NCBI GenBank assembly: GCA_947177115.1
Contig: CAMWTG010000018.1
Coordinates: 1-17,338 of the forward strand
DNA length: 17,338 nt
Direction of reading: 5' to 3'
DNA from: an uncultured Clostridia bacterium
GTDB taxonomy: Bacteria; Bacillota; Clostridia; Oscillospirales; Oscillospiraceae
In this document: positions 13,329 to 17,338 of the stretch, piece by piece
Position numbering within the stretch: the stretch's first letter is position 1
Layout of the letters: each line of letters opens with the position of its first letter
Program-made: the position numbers and the translations under genes
The notes under the pieces: model-generated
Told to the model about the DNA's origin: nothing
Database searches by the model: none
The model's input: only the letters and a program-made list of their open reading frames with translations

Positions 13329-14534
13329 ATGGAGAACAAGAAAAATCTGAAGGTCAGCGCCACCGTCTGCGATGTGCGCAACATCACCGAACAGCTGCTG
13401 AGCACCTATGAGCAGGTGGAGATCAATGCCTCCATCATTATCACCAGCCAGGAGGCCCAAGCTTTGCTGGGCCGGTACGGCGTGAAGCTCAGCGCCAGCG
13501 CTACGAGAAGCCTGGATGAGGCCGTCCGCTTCTCCTCCGTCAACGGCTCCGCCAGTATCTTCCCCGGCCAGACGATGACGGAGGAAAAGGTGTTCCTGAC
13601 GGTCAACGGATCTCTGGAAATCGAGCCCGGCAGCGAGGAGGTTTTGAAGAATTACGTTGGCATTATGGTCAACGGTTCTCTCACCTGTCCCGAGAGCATG
13701 ACGGGGCTTCTATCCTCTGTCACGGTCAATGGCGCGACCAGGACCTACCCCGATGGCTGCGTCCGGCTGAAAGCTTCCACCGTGCTGGACCGCTTTTTCC
13801 ACCTCCGGGCCAAGCAGGACGCCCTGTACCACGCCGCCAGCAAGATCATCGCCCTCTCTCCCGACATCGACTTTGGCAAACTGGCGGAGAAGAACGTCCG
13901 CTTCATCACAAAAAAGCTGCTGGTGGCCGAATCCCTGGCGGAGGCCGCCGTGCCCCTCTTTGACGACAGAGCGGATATCGTGGTCCTGCCCGATGGCTGC
14001 AGCTATACAGGCGATGACGCAGAGCTGAACGAGGCGCTCCTCAAGCGCTGCGGCGGGAAGCTGTATATTGACGGCGATCTGACGGTCACTCCGGACAGCG
14101 CCCCCCTGCTGGATCAGATCTCTTACCTCCATGTTGACGGCGACCTTCTGGTCTGCAGAAGCCTGCGGGACCGGGTGCTGGAGCTGGATGTGGAATATAA
14201 CAGTCTGTACGTGGTAGGCGGCACGCTTCTCCTGGGCAGGCCAGCGGTTGAACTGGATGCCGCCATGCTGGAGGGCGCGGCGGATGGTCTGAGCGCGATG
14301 GCCTGCGCCAGGGTGTCCATTGCGGAGGATGTTACACCTGAACTTCTGCGGGAGAAGCTGGTGAGCATGATTGCCTGCGCATGCGTGGACTGCACGGCGG
14401 CGCAGCGCTCCGTTATCGAGAGCCTTGCCCAGGACGTAGCTAAGATCCACTGCACAGACGAAGATGCCCCGAAGGCTGAGGAGCAGGAGGATGAGAACAC
14501 CGTCCGGATCAGCTCCAGCATCTACACTTTCTGA
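13329..14534 (+). CDS. Protein with VNGS/DGD beta-ladder repeats, bactofilin-like in layout
   Basis: A 401-aa cytoplasmic-looking protein with no signal or membrane segment. Four repeats, VNGSASIFPG (71), VNGSLEIEPGS (92), VNGSLTCPES (114) and VNGATRTYPDG (133), recur every 19-22 residues. A helical insert (about 150-242) is followed by a second set, IDGDLTVTPDS (247), VDGDLLV (269) and VGGTLLL (296). Such G-S/D-L-x-V ladders suggest a beta-solenoid like that of bactofilins, which polymerise into cytoskeletal filaments, but the helical insert and acidic tail (376-391) are unusual for that family. Cysteines 350, 352 and 355 are clustered and could bind metal. GGAGG eight bases before ATG 13329 sets the start, rather than an in-frame ATG at 13314. 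It is the third gene of the sigma unit. Confidence 0.75.
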   Translation: MENKKNLKVSATVCDVRNITEQLLSTYEQVEINASIIITSQEAQALLGRYGVKLSASATRSLDEAVRFSSVNGSASIFPGQTMTEEKVFLTVNGSLEIEPGSEEVLKNYVGIMVNGSLTCPESMTGLLSSVTVNGATRTYPDGCVRLKASTVLDRFFHLRAKQDALYHAASKIIALSPDIDFGKLAEKNVRFITKKLLVAESLAEAAVPLFDDRADIVVLPDGCSYTGDDAELNEALLKRCGGKLYIDGDLTVTPDSAPLLDQISYLHVDGDLLVCRSLRDRVLELDVEYNSLYVVGGTLLLGRPAVELDAAMLEGAADGLSAMACARVSIAEDVTPELLREKLVSMIACACVDCTAAQRSVIESLAQDVAKIHCTDEDAPKAEEQEDENTVRISSSIYTF

Positions 14535-14560
14535 TCGCTTTCCCCCTCCTGTCAATAAAG

Positions 14561-14594
14561 GGAACGCCCGGCTGATGATGCAGCCGGGCGTTCC
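14561..14594. terminator. Bidirectional terminator between the beta-ladder gene and glutamine synthetase
   Basis: GGAACGCCCGGCTG (14561-14574) and CAGCCGGGCGTTCC (14581-14594) form a perfect 14-bp stem with a 6-nt loop. The U-tracts are short and broken on both sides (TGATATT rightward, CTTTATT leftward), but the convergent genes end 26 and 6 nt away, so it probably serves both. Confidence 0.8.
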
Positions 14595-14600
14595 TGATAT

Positions 14601-16697
14601 TCATTTCACAGAAAACAGCAGCTCCGTATAGCTGGGATAGGGCCATGCCTCCTTGGCGGTGATGGTCTCCAGCTCGTCCACCGCCTCCCGCAGCTTGCTC
14701 ATGGCATCGAATACGGTGTAGCGGTAGTACCGCGCGGCCTCGTAGGCATCCTTGCCCTTGGGGGCGGCCAGCGCCTCTTCCAGGGCCCGGGTCTGCCGCA
14801 TCATCTCGGCGGACAGCTCGCTGAGCCTCCGCAGCAGCGTCTTTTCATCGCCGCAGTCCAGATCCGCCAGCACGGCCTTCTTGGCCGCCACGGACTTGGC
14901 GATATCGCCGGAGAACCTGCTGACGGCGGGGAAAATATCCCGCTTCACCATGTCCGTCATGGTCCGGGCCTCAATGCCGATCACTTCGCAGTAGTTCTCC
15001 AGATGGATCTCGTTCCGGGCGGCCAGCTCCTCCTCGGTGAACACATGGTGCTTGCCGAACAGCTCGATGTGCTTGGGCTGGAGATAGGTCTGGAGGGCGT
15101 CGGCGGTGCAGGCAAGGTTGCTCAGCCCCCGCTTCTTGGCCTCCTCCACCCAGGCGTCCTCGTAGCCGTTGCCGTTGAAGATGATCCGCTGGTGCTGGGT
15201 AAAGGCCCGCTGGACCACATCGTGGAGGGCGGTGTTGAAGTCCGATGCCTTCTCCAGCTCATCGGCGAACTGGCTGAGCTCCTCGGCCATGATGGTGTTC
15301 AGGGCCACGTTGGGCCCGGTGATGGACTGGCTGGAGCCCAGCATCCGGAACTCGAACTTGTTGCCGGTGAAGGCCAGAGGGGAGGTGCGGTTGCGGTCAG
15401 TGGTGTCCTGTGGGATGGGAGGCAGGGCGTCCACGCCGATGGAGATGCTCTTCATCCGCTGGTCCACGTACTTGGTGCCGTGGATGATGGCGTCCACGAT
15501 GGCGGTCAGCTCGTCCCCCAGGAACACGGAGATGATGGCCGGGGGGGCCTCCTGTGCGCCCAGACGGTGGTCATTGCCCGGGTTGGCCACGGAGCAGCGC
15601 AGCAGATCCTGGTACTCGTCCACGCCCTTGATAAACGCCGCCAGGAACAGCAGGAACCGGGCGTTCTGGCTGGGGGTGGAGCCGGGCTTGAAGAGGTTGT
15701 GCCCGGTGTCGGTGGAGAGGGACCAGTTGTCGTGCTTGCCGGAGCCGTTGACCCCCGCAAAGGGCTTTTCATGGAGCAGGCACACCATGTTGTGCCGCCC
15801 GGCCACCTTCTTCATGATCTCCATGGTCAGCTGGTTGTGGTCGCAGGCGGTGTTGGCATCGTTGTAGATGGGGGCCAGCTCATGCTGGGCGGGGGCCACC
15901 TCGTTGTGCTTGGTCTTGGCCAGGATGCCCAGCTTCCACAGCTCCTCGTCCAGCTCCTGCATGTAGGCCGCCACCCGGGGCTTGATGGTGCCGAAGTAGT
16001 GGTCCTCCAGCTCCTGGCCCTTGGGGGGCTTGGCCCCGAAGAGGGTCCGGCCGGTGAGGACCAGATCCTCCCGCTTGTTGAACACGTCCTTGTCGATGAG
16101 GAAGTACTCCTGCTCGGGACCCACCTGGCTGATGACCCGCTTCACATCCGTGTCGCCGAAAAGCCGCAGCACCCGGATGGCCTGACGGCTGAGCTCGTCC
16201 ATGGAGCGCAGCAGGGGGGTCTTCTTGTCCAGGGCCTGGCCGCTGTAGGAGCAGAAAATGGTGGGGATGCAGAGGCTCCCGTCCTTGATGAAGGCGAAGG
16301 AGGTGGGATCCCAGGCGGTGTAGCCCCGGGCCTCGAAGGTGGCCCGGAGGCCCCCGGAGGGGAAGGAGGAGGCGTCCGGCTCGCCCCGGACCAGCTCCTT
16401 GCCGGAGAAGCCCATGAGCACCTGGCTGGGGCTCTCGGGGGTGATGAAGCTGTCGTGTTTCTCGGCGGTGACACCGGTCATGGGCTGGAACCAGTGGGTG
16501 TAGTGGGTGGCTCCATGGTCCATGGCCCAGTTTTTCATTTCCGCCGCCATTTCGTGGGCAGTCTCCAGGGAGAGGGGGGTGCCCTCCTCCACGCACTTTT
16601 TCCACGCCCGGTAGCAGGTGGCAGACAGACGCTGCTTCATGACGTTTTCGTTGAACACCATGCTCCCGAACATTTCCGTTACTTTTTCCTTGGCCAT
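14601..16697 (-). CDS. glnN: Glutamine synthetase, type III (GlnN family)
   Basis: A 698-aa enzyme making glutamine from glutamate, ammonia and ATP. Its length and motifs are those of type III, a large hexamer-forming class common in Bacteroidetes and Clostridia, rather than the roughly 450-aa type I. Marks in order: ATHYTHWFQPMTG, ATFEARGYTAWDPTSFAF, the metal-binding GPEQEYFLID, NEVAPAQHELAPIYNDAN, the ATP-site stretch GVNGSGKHDNWSLST, and RTSPLAFTGNKFEFRM. The C-terminal helical region (LSELSAEMMRQTRALEEAL) is typical of the class. The start at 16697 is preferred over the adjacent ATG at 16700 because AAAGGAG is seven bases away. It is a single-gene unit; no GlnR-type operator or clear promoter was seen upstream. 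Confidence 0.96.
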   Translation of the reverse strand: MAKEKVTEMFGSMVFNENVMKQRLSATCYRAWKKCVEEGTPLSLETAHEMAAEMKNWAMDHGATHYTHWFQPMTGVTAEKHDSFITPESPSQVLMGFSGKELVRGEPDASSFPSGGLRATFEARGYTAWDPTSFAFIKDGSLCIPTIFCSYSGQALDKKTPLLRSMDELSRQAIRVLRLFGDTDVKRVISQVGPEQEYFLIDKDVFNKREDLVLTGRTLFGAKPPKGQELEDHYFGTIKPRVAAYMQELDEELWKLGILAKTKHNEVAPAQHELAPIYNDANTACDHNQLTMEIMKKVAGRHNMVCLLHEKPFAGVNGSGKHDNWSLSTDTGHNLFKPGSTPSQNARFLLFLAAFIKGVDEYQDLLRCSVANPGNDHRLGAQEAPPAIISVFLGDELTAIVDAIIHGTKYVDQRMKSISIGVDALPPIPQDTTDRNRTSPLAFTGNKFEFRMLGSSQSITGPNVALNTIMAEELSQFADELEKASDFNTALHDVVQRAFTQHQRIIFNGNGYEDAWVEEAKKRGLSNLACTADALQTYLQPKHIELFGKHHVFTEEELAARNEIHLENYCEVIGIEARTMTDMVKRDIFPAVSRFSGDIAKSVAAKKAVLADLDCGDEKTLLRRLSELSAEMMRQTRALEEALAAPKGKDAYEAARYYRYTVFDAMSKLREAVDELETITAKEAWPYPSYTELLFSVK

Positions 16698-16700
16698 CAT

Positions 16701-16830
16701 TGTGCTCCTTTCTATCCGCGGCCCTGCGGGCCGCCTTTGCTTTTTTCTTCTCCTGCATTTTCCCTGCCGGGGGCCTTCTTTTCGCTTGTGCGAAAAGAAG
16801 CAAAAGCACACTTAAACCTGACGGTTTAAG
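16701..16830 (-). repeat. Three hairpins in the region before glutamine synthetase
   Basis: Three perfect inverted repeats follow one another: GCGGCCC/GGGCCGC (16718-16734, 3-nt loop) right before the ribosome-binding site, CTTCTTTTCGC/GCGAAAAGAAG (16775-16800, 4-nt loop) and CTTAAACC/GGTTTAAG (16811-16830, 4-nt loop). In the direction of the gene none is followed by a U-run, so they are not terminators of the usual kind. They may be REP-like repeat units or structure in the mRNA leader. No sigma-A promoter could be assigned in this stretch. Confidence 0.6.
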
Positions 16831-17019
16831 AATCCCTTACTATTACGGGGGAATTTGTTTTTTTCGCCGATCCTGCAGTCCGTCCGGCCTGTTGAACTTC
16901 CGGCGCGGTTTCGCCTGCCCTGCGTCTGTTTCAGGATGTCGGCCCGGCCCCTACCGTCATACGCGCTGGATCTCCCGGGGTGGACGATCAACGATCTCCC
17001 CGTCTACCCACAATCTGGT
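16831..17019. other. Intergenic DNA with no recognised gene
   Basis: No convincing frame, RNA gene or promoter was seen here. The plus strand has a T-run (about 16857-16864) after a short imperfect AATCCC/GGGAATT stem, but no gene runs into it. The rest is GC-rich and without internal repeats that I could detect. Confidence 0.5.
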
Positions 17020-17160
17020 GTAGGGGCGAGCATCGCTCGCCCGCCTCTACCCGCCGCCTGCGAGCCACCGGCATTGCGTAGGGCGCGACGACCCCGGCGC
17101 GCCGCTCACGACCGCCTCCGGTACACCTCCCCCGCAGGGGCCGATGTCCCCATCGGCCCT
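17020..17160. repeat. Cluster of three REP-like palindromic modules
   Basis: Three hairpins with different stems but a similar GTAGGG- or GCAGGGG-type left edge follow in series: GGGCGAGC/GCTCGCCC (17024-17042), GGCGCG/CGCGCC (17082-17103) and GGGCCGATG/CATCGGCCC (17138-17159). The first is flanked by GTAG and CTAC, which pair as an outer clamp. Short GC-rich palindromes of this look are scattered between genes in Oscillospiraceae genomes. They resemble REP elements or small non-autonomous mobile repeats. No transposase is nearby. Confidence 0.65.
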
Positions 17161-17338
17161 CACGCACCCGAGAAAAACTCCCTCTGGTTGCCCTCCGCCC
17201 AGCAACTTCCCCCATTTTCCATCCAACTGTGAGGGAAGACAAACCTCCGAGCTTCCACGTGCTAAAGCAAGTCGATGCCCGATCAGGTACCGGATCAGCG
17301 CAGCCGGGCTGTCCAAAAGGCTGTCGCAGCGCACCTTG
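17047..17338 (-). CDS. Possible 3' end of a leftward gene (doubtful)
   Basis: The minus strand is open from the window's right edge to a stop at 17047-17049. The first 40 or so codons (RCDSLLDSPAALIRYLIGHR and following) read like ordinary protein, but the rest runs through two REP-like hairpins and becomes Gly/Arg-rich, like translated repeat DNA. Either a real gene ends in repeats that have extended its frame, or nothing is coded here. No family was recognised. Confidence 0.2.
   Translation of the reverse strand, partial: KVRCDSLLDSPAALIRYLIGHRLALARGSSEVCLPSQLDGKWGKLLGGGQPEGVFLGCVRADGDIGPCGGGVPEAVVSGAPGSSRPTQCRWLAGGG

Noticed and set aside
15003..16829. Long plus-strand frame opposite glutamine synthetase
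   Set aside because: A shadow of a gene with unmistakable type III glutamine synthetase motifs; its own translation is Gly/Val/Leu-rich with no family signal.
16831..16866. Rightward terminator before a T-run
   Set aside because: The stem is short with a bulge, and no rightward gene or promoter leads into it.
17020..17160. CRISPR-like array
   Set aside because: The palindromic units differ in stem sequence, spacing is uneven and there are no identical direct repeats or cas genes.

Overview
The window looks like a chromosomal stretch from a GC-rich, low-oxygen gut Firmicute of the Oscillospiraceae type (relatives of Flavonifractor, Lawsonibacter or Oscillibacter). The basis is strong AGGAGG ribosome-binding sites, sigma-A style promoters, a type III glutamine synthetase, a VanW-family cell-surface protein, a ferredoxin-nitroreductase fusion, an intracellular GH29 fucosidase and REP-like palindromic intergenic repeats. 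No phage, transposase, tRNA, rRNA or CRISPR array was found.

Layout. (1) 1-440: the start of a leftward zinc-ribbon gene and a divergent intergenic region holding a 23-bp perfect palindrome on the leftward promoter's -35 box and a 47-bp inverted repeat. (2) 438-2843: a rightward pair, a radical SAM protein with extra C-terminal cysteines and an LPG-synthase-type membrane protein. (3) 2887-5334: a rightward operon with a near-consensus promoter, a structured leader (18-codon mini-ORF, intrinsic terminator, possible antiterminator pairing), then a GNAT, a small membrane-anchored unknown, a ferredoxin-nitroreductase and a second GNAT, closed by a 44-nt palindromic terminator. (4) 5338-5807: leftward rplS (L19) with its own promoter. 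(5) 5939-10655: a leftward operon reading CutC family, 842-aa transglutaminase-like protein, GH29 alpha-L-fucosidase. (6) 10756-12583: a rightward VanW-family protein and terminator. (7) 12588-14594: a compact rightward unit of ECF-type sigma factor, 51-aa protein and 401-aa protein with VNGS/DGD beta-ladder repeats, preceded by a candidate self-recognised sigma promoter. (8) 14601-16697: leftward type III glutamine synthetase. (9) 16700-17338: mostly non-coding, hairpin-rich DNA with three REP-like modules.

Least explained and most worth following are the ECF sigma / 51-aa / beta-ladder unit, which has no recognisable anti-sigma factor; the attenuator-like leader ahead of the GNAT/nitroreductase operon; and the CutC-transglutaminase-fucosidase operon, whose middle protein has an intact transglutaminase core, a second copy without the catalytic cysteine and a C-terminal thioredoxin-like region. 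All family calls come from reading motifs; no database search was possible.
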